From Phocoena phocoena (lineage: Eukaryota > Chordata > Mammalia > Artiodactyla > Phocoenidae), in NCBI RefSeq assembly GCF_963924675.1, contig NC_089240.1, positions 120,223,680-120,287,679 on the forward strand: DNA of 64,000 bases. Reading direction: 5' to 3'. The notes under the pieces were generated by a model. The model did no database searches. It saw only the letters and a program-made list of their open reading frames with translations, and was not told the DNA's origin. Shown piece after piece: positions 46,214 through 56,754 of this stretch. A program made the translations under genes and the position numbers. Each line of letters opens with the position of its first letter. Position 1 is the first letter of the stretch.

Positions 46214-46740
46214 GTAAAATAAAAAACCAATTTTAGAAGTTTAATTAAAATATGTATAATTGTCAAACTCAAAAACTGAGACTGGTTGAACAGCAGATAA
46301 GACACAGCCCAGATCTGAAATACTGCTCAGGAAATAAAGCTGAAGAAATTATGGAAAGAGAAGTAGATGAAAAACAATGAAGAAGAGGTAAAAGATAAAC
46401 AGAATAAGGAAGGCTAATATATGTCTATATACACTGATTGGGGGGAAAATGGATGTAAAGCAAGATACATTAAAAGAAACCCACATATTTTGAAATATCG
46501 TAGTAAAATTTCAAAAACTCTAAGACAGGAGGAGGATCTTAAAAGCAATTTTTTAATCTTACAGTCTAAGAGTAAAAAGAAGGAGGCAGTGGGATGGAAT
46601 ATGGAAGGAGCACATAAGTAACTGCAACAAATTGCTAATGATCTAGTTTTGAGTTGGATGGTGGGTTCATGGTTATGCTTCATAATTTTATATATTATCA
46701 GTACTCTGCACTATCAAAAAGTACACAACAAAAATAAGTT
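46214..46740 (+). mobile_element. Possible old L1 3'UTR, weak
   Basis: Follows the old ORF2 directly. 'TTGGATGGTGGGTTCATGGT' and 'TATGCTTCATAATTTTATAT' resemble an old L1 3'UTR, and 'AAAATTTCAAAAACTCTAAG' near 46506 recalls ORF1-type sequence. Assignment uncertain. Confidence 0.4.
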
Positions 46741-46754
46741 TAAACTCTTTCCCA

Positions 46755-46940
46755 CACATCATTTAATTTGACTATTATACCCCTCTGAGGCAAGTTTTTC
46801 TCACTTTCCAGTAGGGAAGCTGAGACAAATTGACTTTTCCAATGCCATATATTGGGTAAATAGGGAGGTGGATCTAGAACCAAGTATTCAGACTTCTTGT
46901 ACAGTGTTTTTTCCATTAAACGGCACTGCCTCCTAGAGAG
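46755..46940 (-). mobile_element. MIR SINE remnant
   Basis: Antisense MIR: 'CCCCTCTGAGGCAAGTTTTT', 'AGGGAAGCTGAGACAAATTG', 'GGTGGATCTAGAACCAAGTA'. Confidence 0.6.
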
Positions 46941-47690
46941 ATGTGATGTGAAAGAGATAATTCTTTGCCTTTTATATCCATATTTTAATTTCCAATAAAC
47001 ACATCTTAAAACTGACTAAACGGAAAGATAGTCAATCTGGCTAAAACCTGACACTCAAATTCTCCATCCAGAAGCTCTATTACAGCCAAGTAGGAGACCC
47101 TATTAAAGTAAATTATGTTAAATGTGCTGACACATCCATACTGTATCAACTATATCTCTGCTTTGAATGTTATTCTGCTTTGACTAAGAATTAATGGGTT
47201 GTGGTGAATCAATTACAATCTAATAAAGATACCATTGGAAAGTCTGAAGAAAAAAATGTAGAATCATTGTTATAAAAAACAAAGCAAAAGAATGTGATTT
47301 ACAAAGAACTTAATACCCACTTTTATACATTTTTTTCATTCTTAATTCAATTAAGTGTTTACCTGCACATCTTCCATTTGCAATCACACATCTAGTGAAT
47401 GACAGTTAGATTCAATGTAACATTATGGAACCTTGGCAACCTAGCTCCTACTTTCATAACTTTATTTTGTGCTTCTCTACTAAGAAGCAACTTTGGGGGT
47501 TTTGTTTGTTTGCTTTATTAGTGATGGTGTTTACTAGTGATTTTTCATTAAAATTAGATTTGAAAACAACACTCCTACTCCCCCACCTGATAAATCAAAG
47601 GCATTTTGAGAAGTCAGGGACAAAGCAAGGTTCTTAAGTTTGTGAAAATTCTTAAATCACCTCCAGAATCTCTGCTTTAAAAGAAGCTGA
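46941..47690. other. Unassigned sequence
   Basis: No gene or repeat recognised. Confidence 0.4.
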
Positions 47691-47903
47691 GGGCTTCCCT
47701 GGTGGCGCAGTGGTTGAGAGTCCGCCTGCCGATGCAGGGGACACAGGTTTGTGCCCCGGTCCGGGAAGATCCCACATGCTGCTGAGCGGCTGGGCCCGTG
47801 AGCCATAGCCGCTGAGCCTGCGCGTCCGGAGCCTGTGCTCCGCAATGGGAGAGACCACAACACTGAGAGGCCCGCGTACCGCAAAACAAACAAACAAACA
47901 AAA
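47691..47903 (+). mobile_element. CHR SINE with (AAAC)n tail
   Basis: Full CHR body from GGGCTTCCCTGGTGGCGCAG to GCGTACCGC. The tail is AAAACAAACAAACAAACAAA instead of pure A, which suggests age or tail mutation. I could not define a clear TSD. Confidence 0.95.
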
Positions 47904-48045
47904 TGGTCCACATCAAAATATCTTTAAAAAAATAATTGCTTAATCATTCATTCATAAAAACTTACATTAACTGAATGACAACTGAGTGATAACTGTAAGC
48001 AATTCATTGTAATAAAATATGTAATAATATTATGACTTGGATTAG

Positions 48046-48152
48046 TGATATTAGATCTAGTATTAAACAGGCACTCAGATTTTTGTAGACACATTTTTAT
48101 GGATGCCCTTGATTACTTGCCCATATAAAACTAAGCTGACCAATCAGATATC
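48046..48152 (+). repeat. Roughly 100-bp duplicated segment, copy 1
   Basis: Matches 50639-50748 closely. Shared words include AAACAGGCACTCAGATTTTT and CATATAAAACTAAGCTGACC, with only a few mismatches across about 90 bp. Same orientation, 2.6 kb apart. Confidence 0.93.
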
Positions 48153-48419
48153 ATTATCATTTATAACACCAGATAAGTTTATCTCAACATTTAGGGAGCT
48201 TAGAATATGCAGGAAGTACTTTATTGTACTCATGAATGAATGATATGCTCCAGCCAACACAGTTCAATATGGCTTCCCATGTACCAGGGAAGCTCAAATA
48301 CTAGGTAGCAAGAGATCCCAGAAGACAGTTTTAATGAGCTATGATGAAGATAAGTGGGATGATCAATCAGAGATGTCTAGAAACAACCTGAGTGATCTTT
48401 AAATGCACTGAGATAAGTA

Positions 48420-48605
48420 CCATTTTTGAGTACCTACTATGTGCCAAGCAGTATACAAAGTGTCTTTACATATTCAATATCATGGCAACTCTATGTGTCA
48501 CGTTACAGATGAGAGAACTGAGGTTCAAAGTGTTAATTAAGTGTCCTCTAGCTTAACTACAGACACACTTATGGATGCCAGAGTCTGGTCTAATCTCTTG
48601 CAGCC
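48420..48605 (-). mobile_element. MIR SINE remnant
   Basis: Antisense MIR: 'GAGTACCTACTATGTGCCAA', 'CAGATGAGAGAACTGAGGTT', 'GATGCCAGAGTCTGGTCTAA'. Confidence 0.7.
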
Positions 48606-50299
48606 TTTTTTTTCTCCACTTAGAAACTTTTGGGGGGATCCTAATGAAAATAAACATATAGAGAGGTACTCATAACTTTCAAGCTAGAAAACAAATGGAG
48701 CTAAGCAACAATACATGCTCGGCAAATAATAAAGAAAAGCTTTCTCCTGTACAGAAACCTATGACTCTCATGCAATTATTTATGTATCTAAAATGCATAT
48801 ACTCCCCTATTCCATTTGTTCACCATTAAGAAGCCACTGAAGCAGAAGGAAGAATTAGATTGACATTGATAGCTGCCTGCAGAACAGGTTTTTGTGGAAA
48901 GCTGTGTCTTTCCTTTTGGAAGATGGTATCTGGGAATTATGAAAGATTGATAGCCTTGCTGGCTAAAATTTTTAGCATATTCACCAAAAATGCAAAAGGG
49001 GTTGTATATTTCTTGGAACTCTCCCTAAAAGCAGTTTATTTTGTCCTTCTATCATCATGTTTCATAAAGAGATTGAGTAATGATTCAATAAGCATGGCAT
49101 TAATACCACCAATTGTTCCTCAAACTAGATCTGCATGTTCAAAATAACCATAAGATGGTGACGCCAAGCAAAAGACTCCTCCCTTCGGAGTGATGAGTGG
49201 GCATCACTGCTGGATTAATATGGCAATAGATATTGACATTGTGAGAACAGTTGCAAAGGCTTGGGAGATGCCTACGTGGCTACCTGTAGGCTATGTCTCT
49301 GATACCAAATTCTGAATAAAAGTTGAAAAATTTGAAAAGTATTCAGAGATAGTCTATATAGTATCAGCGTTCCAAAATTCAGAAAACTTTTTATTGCTTA
49401 TATTATGAGTCAACTTAATTCAGTGATCCATATTAATACAAGGGAAGGGCAGTGTCTCAGTTTGGTTGCCCAGGATCGCTTAAACACACCCTCCTATTGT
49501 TGATACACACAGAATTCCTCTAGGAGGATTAGCGGTTAGACAATACCCAGTAAAGAAAGGCAGCTATTTATCTCCATATAGGGGTCAACACGTGACAGAT
49601 GAGCAATACAGTCTGTATTTCTCTCAGATGGAAAGCCTATTTGCATAGTAAACATCAAATTGTCTTAGCCAGTAGCCTTAGTTCTGAAATCCGCACCTTT
49701 ACCACAGAGGTTCCACTCTGAGAACCTGAAATAAATTGATTAGGACAACAGAATTTGAAGATACTGTCAGAAATAGAAGGCAGCAAGGCAGTTTCTTCCT
49801 CTAGAGGAGATATATATATATATATATATATATATTTATTTTTTTTTTGGTAAGTCATCTGACACACTTAGGAACAGCTTTATTGATTCTGAATGGATGT
49901 TGGTGTATTACGGCTGACTTGGTCCGACAAAAGCATAGCTGGGTCCGCTTCAGTTAGGTGTAGCCAGGAACTCAGAAATGTCTGCTTTTACCATTCATGT
50001 AGCTCTCTTCTTAACGGTAGAATGATAGAAACCAAATATTTTAATGGTGAAGTATTTTTACAAAAGAAATATCTGACTTTCCATTAATCTTATTATAAAA
50101 TCCACTCTCTTTCCCATGACTAACGGGCCCTGTAATGTCTAGCTGGCCTCTGCTCCACTCTGAAGCCTCATTTTCAGTCATCCCCCTGCCCCTCCACCCA
50201 CTTACATCGACAGAGAAGCCATTCTTAGAATCTTCAGAATTCTGACTTGTATAATTAAAATCTCCTATATGATTTTAATCTTACCCTTTGGTAATGTTA
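48606..50299. other. Unassigned sequence with a TA tract
   Basis: No gene or repeat family recognised. A (TA)n tract of about 24 bp lies at 49809-49832, followed by a T run. The 95-codon frame at 48860-49147 has no domain or exon support. Confidence 0.45.
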
Positions 50300-50455
50300 G
50301 CACATTTCTTTAACGTCCATCTCTGCTAAATTGTAACTTCTAAAAGGACAGAAATGCTGTTTGAATTACCACTGTGTCTTTACCAACTAGCACACAGATT
50401 GGCACATCATTGCCTCTCGGCAAATACTTATTGAAATTCTGAATAAATGAATGAA
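50300..50455 (+). mobile_element. L2 LINE 3' end
   Basis: 'CTAAATTGTAACTTCTAAAA', 'CCACTGTGTCTTTACCAACT' and 'AATAAATGAATGAATCTGTG' follow L2 3' end order, including the GAATGAAT-type terminus. Confidence 0.62.
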
Positions 50456-50509
50456 TCTGTGAGGAAGTGAGTAGAATTGGGTCCTGTTTTATTTTGAAAG
50501 CAAACGAAA

Positions 50510-50633
50510 ATGTAGGATGACAAACCATCCTGGTTTGCCTGAAATTGAGGGGGATCCCAGAACGTGGATCTTTCAGCTTTAAAACTGGGACAGTTTCAGG
50601 TAATCTGGGATAGGTTGCTCACCCTAGACATGA
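50510..50633. mobile_element. Palindromic non-autonomous DNA transposon remnant
   Basis: About 120 bp with imperfect terminal inverted repeats. The left end reads TAGGATGACAAACCATCCTG and the right end, reverse-complemented, CTAGGGTGAGCAACCTATCC. The interior also has matched GAAATTGAGG and CAGTTTCAGG arms. Old DNA-transposon type; family not named. Confidence 0.62.
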
Positions 50634-50638
50634 CCTTT

Positions 50639-50748
50639 GCTTAGTGAGGGTAGAAATATTAAACAGGCACTCAGATTTTTGTAGACACATTTTTATGGAT
50701 GCTTCTGATTGCTTGCCCATATAAAACTAAGCTGACCAGCCAGACATC
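50639..50748 (+). repeat. Roughly 100-bp duplicated segment, copy 2
   Basis: Second copy of the segment at 48046-48152. It begins directly after the palindromic DNA-transposon remnant. Confidence 0.93.
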
Positions 50749-52540
50749 CAAGAAGTCTATGTTTTCCCTCAACAACAGATATTTTGAGGCCTTATTTTTC
50801 TTTTTTGTTTGTTTTTTGTTTGTTTTACATCTTTATTCAAAGGTTTATGTGGGAGAACATTAACATATTTGAAAGCATTTTTGTGAATTAAATGAAATTG
50901 TATTTATAAAAATATTTTATAACTATGCAAATAATTACATATCAAGCAATTATCCCTTCTTAATCTCAGCTGAAAAATAATAAATATTTGTAACTATCTG
51001 TTTCCTAGTTGATTCATCTCTATGCTCTGATTCTACGGAAACCTGGGACCAGAGACCCATTCTTATTTTGTCTCCAAACTGAAGTAACTCCTAAAATATT
51101 GGAAATTACAGAAGTCATCTTCTAACAAATGGGTTAAAAAGATAATAGCTTTTTGATCCCAGAAAAATAAGTTATGTGAATTGATAATACAAGATTATTT
51201 CTTAAAACCATTTTTTTGCAAAAAGAAGGCAAGATGAATGGTAATCTTGATTTCAAAGACTATTTCTAACTCTACAAGTTCTCATAAAATGACAATAATT
51301 ACCATAAGGTATATTTTCTGAAGTTCTTGATCCATAATATTAATTCATTTGAAAACACCCTTATTTTACTAGGAAAAGTATTACTTGGGTCTATTGAACA
51401 GATTTAAAATTTTCTTCACTAAATAGTATATGATATGTTTCAATAGTACTTGGTTTAGGTTGAAGAATTAGATTAGTTACATTAAACAAGGGCAAAGTAA
51501 TTCTGGAACATTTTTTAAATTGGGCATGTAGAGAAGCACGTGGTACATTTATATATTGAAAAGACATAAAAGACCTCATTCGTAGCCATCAATTAAGCTA
51601 TCAAGGATAAATTACAATATGCTTCATTTTGCATAGTAATTCTTTAAAAAATCATAATTTATAATTTGAAAAAAATCAATGGTAATATGACCTAATAAAC
51701 TTCTAAGGAGAGTTATATTTATACTCTCCTTATTTACTAAAGTCCAGATTTCATAGGGAAAATATAATTTTTTAGTTGTCTTTTTCAGGGGTGTATTTCC
51801 AACAGATTTAAACCTGCAAGGGGTAAGATTAAATAATGTATCACTAGACTTAAGAAAACTAAAATACGAAATATGCATGTAAGAAAGAATGTTTTTCAAA
51901 TAAAAGATAGAGCTCAATCTTTTTTTATAGTACATCTTTTAAAGAAATGTAAACAACTGCTAATTCTCCAACAGTTAATTCCAATATGTGGGACAAAACC
52001 ATTATGTGGAGACCTTGTCGAAAACTCATATGCCTGGTTTCACCCTAGAAACCCTAAATCAAAACCCTGAGAGCTGCTGCTTATGTACACCCCAGGTTAA
52101 GCTACACTGCCCAGTATTGCAAAGTCTTGGCCTCTTGAGGAAGGAAAAGAAACACTGAAAAGACAAAAAGAAAACAAATCAAAAAAGCAGGTTAACAATA
52201 CATTTAAACAACCAAGTTACTAGTCAATTCTTCTCTGCTCACTGGTCTTTGTCGATCACCCTGAGCAAAGAAGTCTAGGGTGATGAGAACTAAGAAACCT
52301 TTGTTAGTTGTATAATTAAGAAGCCTTTTGCAACCTTGAACAGAACAGCGTTAGAAATTGATGAGCGTTGACTTCCAATTGCACAGGATAAGGGATTTAA
52401 GGGGAAGGGAGGAAATAGGAGCAGTTAGAATAAACACCTAAGAAAGATGGAAAACAAAGAAATAAGCTCAGGAATGTAGCAAGGCCAAGAAAGTTGCTGT
52501 TTTAGAATGATGGCAACCAAACCCAAATATATTTGTAGGA
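50749..52540. other. Unassigned AT-rich 1.8 kb
   Basis: No gene or repeat recognised. A TTTG/TTTGT-rich stretch lies at 50799-50826. Confidence 0.45.
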
Positions 52541-52574
52541 AGAAGGAAGGAAGGAAGGAAGGAAGGAAGGAAGG
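52541..52574 (+). repeat. (GGAA)n microsatellite
   Basis: About eight GAAG/GGAA units followed by a G-rich run. Confidence 0.95.
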
Positions 52575-52611
52575 CGGGGTGGGGGGGATTTTTGAAAGTT
52601 TGAAATGCACT

Positions 52612-52840
52612 TTGGAGTCAGGCACTATCACCCACTAGCATTAGTGGGTAACTTTCAGTAAATTACTTAATCTCTGAGTCTTAATTTCCTCACCTACAAA
52701 ATGAGAATTAAGACATCATATACCACGTAGTGTTTACATGAGGATTAAATAAGGTGACGGATGTAAAATGCTTAGTCTAGTGACTGGCACATTGTAATCA
52801 TTCCATAAATGTTCCCTACTCTTATCATGATTATGTTGCT
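52612..52840 (+). mobile_element. MIR SINE
   Basis: Sense MIR: 'TTTGGAGTCAGGCACTATCA', 'TAAATTACTTAATCTCTGAG', 'TCCTCACCTACAAAATGAGA', 'ACATGAGGATTAAATAAGGT', 'GACTGGCACATTGTAATCAT'. Confidence 0.8.
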
Positions 52841-52919
52841 ATTGTTCTATTCTCAGTCATTAGCACAGATCCTCAACTACCTCTGAACAAACATGACTTG
52901 AATAAATGATGTGAACAAG

Positions 52920-53070
52920 TAGACCCATAAAAGTGACTTCTTCCCCTTTTGTAACAAATGGATAATGAGCTGGTAACTCAAAGGAATGTAGTGAGAATAG
53001 AGTAAGATGATACTTATAAAGCCCTCAGCACAGTTCATACTTGTAAGTATTCGCTAAGTATTATGTAATA
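52920..53070 (+). mobile_element. MIR-like remnant, weak
   Basis: 'AAGCCCTCAGCACAGTTCAT', then ACTTGTAAGTATTCGCTAAG, resembles the MIR 3' region (GCACAGTGCCTGGCA, then GTAAGCACTCAATAA). Confidence 0.42.
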
Positions 53071-53308
53071 TTACTATTATAAAACCAATCACTCCAACGC
53101 ATCTATTATAAATATTGTTTAAAGAGCTGCTCAGAAGCCTATTATTATTGTATTTGTGTCTGCTCTTCTCATTAAGACCAAAATACTCAATGACAATAAT
53201 TATCAGAATTATTAAAATAATGTGTGAGTATTCACACATGTATATCCACACACATATAATTCTACATAGAAGTAAATAAATGAATGCATACATAAATATC
53301 TCAAGGCT

Positions 53309-53394
53309 GATGGTTCTCAAACTTAAACACACATAGGAAGATCTGAAGAATTTATTAAAGTGTAGAAAGTCTGGAACACATTTTGAGAAACAAT
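53309..53394 (+). mobile_element. MER5A-like hAT remnant
   Basis: Starts near 'TGATGGTTCTCAAACTTAAA', has 'GAAGAATTTATTAAAGTG', and ends 'CATTTTGAGAAACAATGC', an internally shortened MER5 layout with its terminal inverted repeats. Confidence 0.6.
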
Positions 53395-53859
53395 GCTTTA
53401 AAAATTCCAAAGAAATTCAGGAAAAGCAATACTTAGTGGATTGAATCTTAAGATGACTATACCCTCAGTTTACTCAAATTCCTTTTTGCTGTTTTGTTTC
53501 CCCAAGGAAAGTTAAGTTTACCATATTATTTGTCCAGGATATCCAAAGATCGCAAATAACCTAGAAAGTGTTTGAAAACATGGCCAGACTACTCTCTGCT
53601 GAATGTGTTACCAGAGGCTCTAAAAACAAAACTGGACTGCCCCAACTTTTTAGACTCTGTATGGTCCTAGCTTTGTTTACTAAGGTGCTCTTCTATGGCA
53701 ACTAATTCATAATTTGAATGTTAATGAATTTTGGCATAAATTCCTGAACTTGGATAATAGATGTCAGTTTTTATTTTTGTATTCTCATGAAAATGCATTC
53801 TTGCTTCTTCTGCTCAAATCGTGATGGGAAATGTACCTTGAAGCACTCAGAAATACATC
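53395..53859. other. Unassigned sequence
   Basis: No gene or repeat recognised. Confidence 0.4.
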
Positions 53860-53872
53860 AAAACTGAACTCA

Positions 53873-54082
53873 GGGCTTCCCTGGTGGCGCAGTGGTTGAG
53901 AATCCGCCTGCCGATGCAGGGGACACGGGTTCGTGCCCCGGTCCGGGAAGATCCCACGTGCCGCGGAGCGGCTAGGCCCGTGAGCCATGGCCGCTGAGCC
54001 TGCGCGTCCGGAGCCTGTGCTCTGCAATGGGAGAGGCCACAGCAGTGAGAGGCCCGCGTACCGCAAAAAAAAAAAAAAAAAA
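53873..54082 (+). mobile_element. CHR SINE
   Basis: Nearly intact CHR copy from GGGCTTCCCTGGTGGCGCAG to GCGTACCGC plus an A tail. TSD AAAACTGAACTCA at 53860-53872 and 54083-54095. Pol III B-box-like GGTTCGTGCCC near 53929. Its low apparent divergence suggests it is among the younger copies here. Confidence 0.97.
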
Positions 54083-54095
54083 AAAACTGAACTCA

Positions 54096-55804
54096 CTTGA
54101 CAGTTGAATCATAAAATAATAAGAAAGTCAATGTTTCACCAAATGAACTCATTGGTAGAGACTGTTTATTCCTACAAAATATATTTTAGTGCATCTGTTT
54201 AGCTACCTTGGTTACCTCCAAAGACTTCTCAAAATACCCCCTTATTTAGACCAATTTCCCTTTTTGTAATGTACCCCCTTCAAAAGCAAATGAAGCAGAA
54301 AAATGATTTTGAAATGTTAACTGCTTTGTAACCTTTGTATCCTCCAGTATTTCCTGTTACCCTCTGATGTGTCTCCCCCCACCCATCACCTACAAACTTG
54401 GGCAACTGGAACTAAGAGAGTGTTTACTTCAGGAGACAAGGAACAAAGGAGTCAGTTCTTAGTTTCTGAGTTTCAAAAGCAAGACAATGGCCTAAACAAA
54501 GGATTTGGGAAGACATCCCTTGATGTATATGTCTATCCACCTACCAATCTCAGGAGTGTGTCAAAAGGTAAAGTTCATAGAAAGCTTAGACTAGAAACCA
54601 GTAGGTGAATAGGAAAGTCTCAAAGCCTAAAGAACCAGCAGGACTGAAGTGGCCATGAAGCCAGAATAGAGGAGGAATAGGGAGAGGGATGAGGCTGCAG
54701 CAGTCCATGCCAGTGTTTGGAGTGCAACAGAGAGGAGTAGACGCACACCTCACCCTCCAACTCTTGGTGCAACATGAACTCCCCAAAACTTAGGTGAAGG
54801 AAATGGGAGAACCCCAAATTAACCACATTTTTCTAACTTTTCAGAATAGGGGCTCATAATAGAAAGACAGTTAAAGAAAATGAAAGAAAGCTCACCTTAT
54901 TTTGTGGAACTGAGACCATCATCCATTAAAATCCAAATGAGGGAAATGTTTTTTAAATACTTAGATCAAAAAAGCACATAAGCGTGCTGTCCAAGAGTTT
55001 CTAAGTTTTCTCTGATGGCACATTTTAAGAATGATTTTTAGATATGTTCTCTTTAAAGTTGTAAATTTTGAAAAGATAGAAAAAAAGCTAGTCGCCATAA
55101 TAGTTCATGTCCCTTTTTAACTTGAAATAATGACTTAGCCATTTGTAAACAATGTGGCCTAACGGTGGTTGCAAAGAACAAATGCTTATATGTAACTACA
55201 AAACAGTTTGAGTCAACCACAGAATTGCTAACTCAGGTTTTAAAATCTGCTCTCCAAATTTGTGTAAGAAAAGCTTAAACTTCTAGAGGATAAGAAGCTT
55301 TTGATTCCAAAATCCTTTATTTCCAGTCTTCCTGCTTTCCCAGTAATAGCCATTACATTTATTATTTTTATTACATGTCAGGGGATGGTTTGTGACTAAC
55401 AAATTATCCTGCAGTAAATATCACATTTAAATGATAGTTAACATAAACCTGGGTCAGACGCAAGTAATTAAATTCTCTTCCTTGTAGCCATCAGTTTCAT
55501 AAGTCACCTTCCCTGTCCACTGACTTAATAGGGCTCAGTGGAACCCCTAGGGCTGTGTAGAACACATCTAAAGAAATAGTCCTCTAAACTGTACTTTTAA
55601 AAAAGAGGAGAATGTTATTTTTGGGTGCATACCATAACTCAAATTAGGAAAACAAAGTGTTGCTTTATATAGGTCCCTTGATGAATATGTATGGTTTTAC
55701 GTAATATATTCTTTAGACAGATGACTTTATGTAAAAAGCTACTCTAAGAGTGGCCAAGGATACTAGGGACAATCTAGTGACAGTCTAAATACTACCTCTC
55801 ATTG
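54096..55804. other. Unassigned 1.7 kb
   Basis: No gene or repeat recognised. The 79-codon frame at 54369-54608 overlaps minus-strand frames and has no supporting features. Confidence 0.45.
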
Positions 55805-55925
55805 GGATTAACATATACACACTACTATATATAAAACAGATAATCAACAAGGACCTACTGTATAGCACAGGACACTATACTCAATATTTTGTAATAAGCT
55901 ATAAGGGAAAAGATTCTGAAAAAGA

Positions 55926-55983
<58 letters not shown>

Positions 55984-56065
55984 AACTGAATCGCTATGCT
56001 GTACGCCTGAAAGTAACATGATCTTGTAAATCAACTATACTTCAATTAAAAAATTAAATTAAACA
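55805..56065 (+). mobile_element. L1 3'UTR fragment with (TA)n expansion
   Basis: 'CTACTGTATAGCACAGGACA', 'GCTATGCTGTACGCCTGAAA' and 'TTGTAAATCAACTATACTTC' are the artiodactyl L1 3' end. A (TA)n tract of about 53 bp (55928-55980) sits where the 6.1-kb copy has only TATATATACACACATTAT. Confidence 0.85.
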
Positions 56066-56554
56066 TAAATAAATACCACCTCTCGCCCTTAATTCCTAAG
56101 CCAACATTTCTTCTTAGTTAAACTCAACCCAAACAGTTTCCAAAATGTTTGCTGTGCTTTTATAACCCAAAGAAGTAGTTTTCTCCTCTTGTATTTAGAG
56201 CAGTGCTTGCATTTAAAATTAGGCTGCATTATTAACTGGAGTTAATTCAGCTTAAATTATCTCTCTTTCAAGTGCTATCAATTAATACTTAACTAACTCT
56301 CAGGTTGGTATACTTACAGTCTAATAATTAGGCTTTATTTAGAACTCACTGATATTTCCATAGATTAAAAACAACAAAAACAAAAACATGCCTGATTCAC
56401 AACTTACTCACTAGTTTGCTTGACAAAGATACCTGCAGGAATTCCCTGGTTCTCCTTTGGGCAGAAGGATGACAGAAACTTTCCTAAAGATCAGCTACTT
56501 TAACAAGGAAGTAGCGAAGGTACAGCTAACTAGAATTACTTCATGAATAAACCC
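56066..56554. other. Unassigned sequence
   Basis: No gene or repeat recognised. Confidence 0.4.
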
Positions 56555-56745
56555 CAGTAACTAGTGGTTGCCAGTGGCTAGGGAGCTAGAGGAAAAAGGA
56601 AGTTGCTGTTCAATAGGTATAGAGATTCAGTTATGCAGGGTGAAAAAATTCTAGAGCTCTGCTATACACCATAGTGCCTATAGTGAACAGTACAGGAAAG
56701 TGCACTTCAAATTTTCAGAGAATAGATCTCATGGATTTTTTTGCC
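56555..56745 (+). mobile_element. L1 3'UTR fragment, left half
   Basis: 'TAGTGGTTGCCAGTGGCTAG', 'CAGTTATGCAGGGTGAAAAA' and 'CAGAGAATAGATCTCATGG' follow the same L1 3'UTR seen at 15848-16010. The 3' end reappears at 58505 after a minus-strand L1 block. Confidence 0.65.
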
Positions 56746-56754
56746 TGCAATTTA

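Noticed and set aside
49655..49867. Minus-strand frame with alternating Tyr-Ile
   Set aside because: It is a reading of the (TA)n tract.
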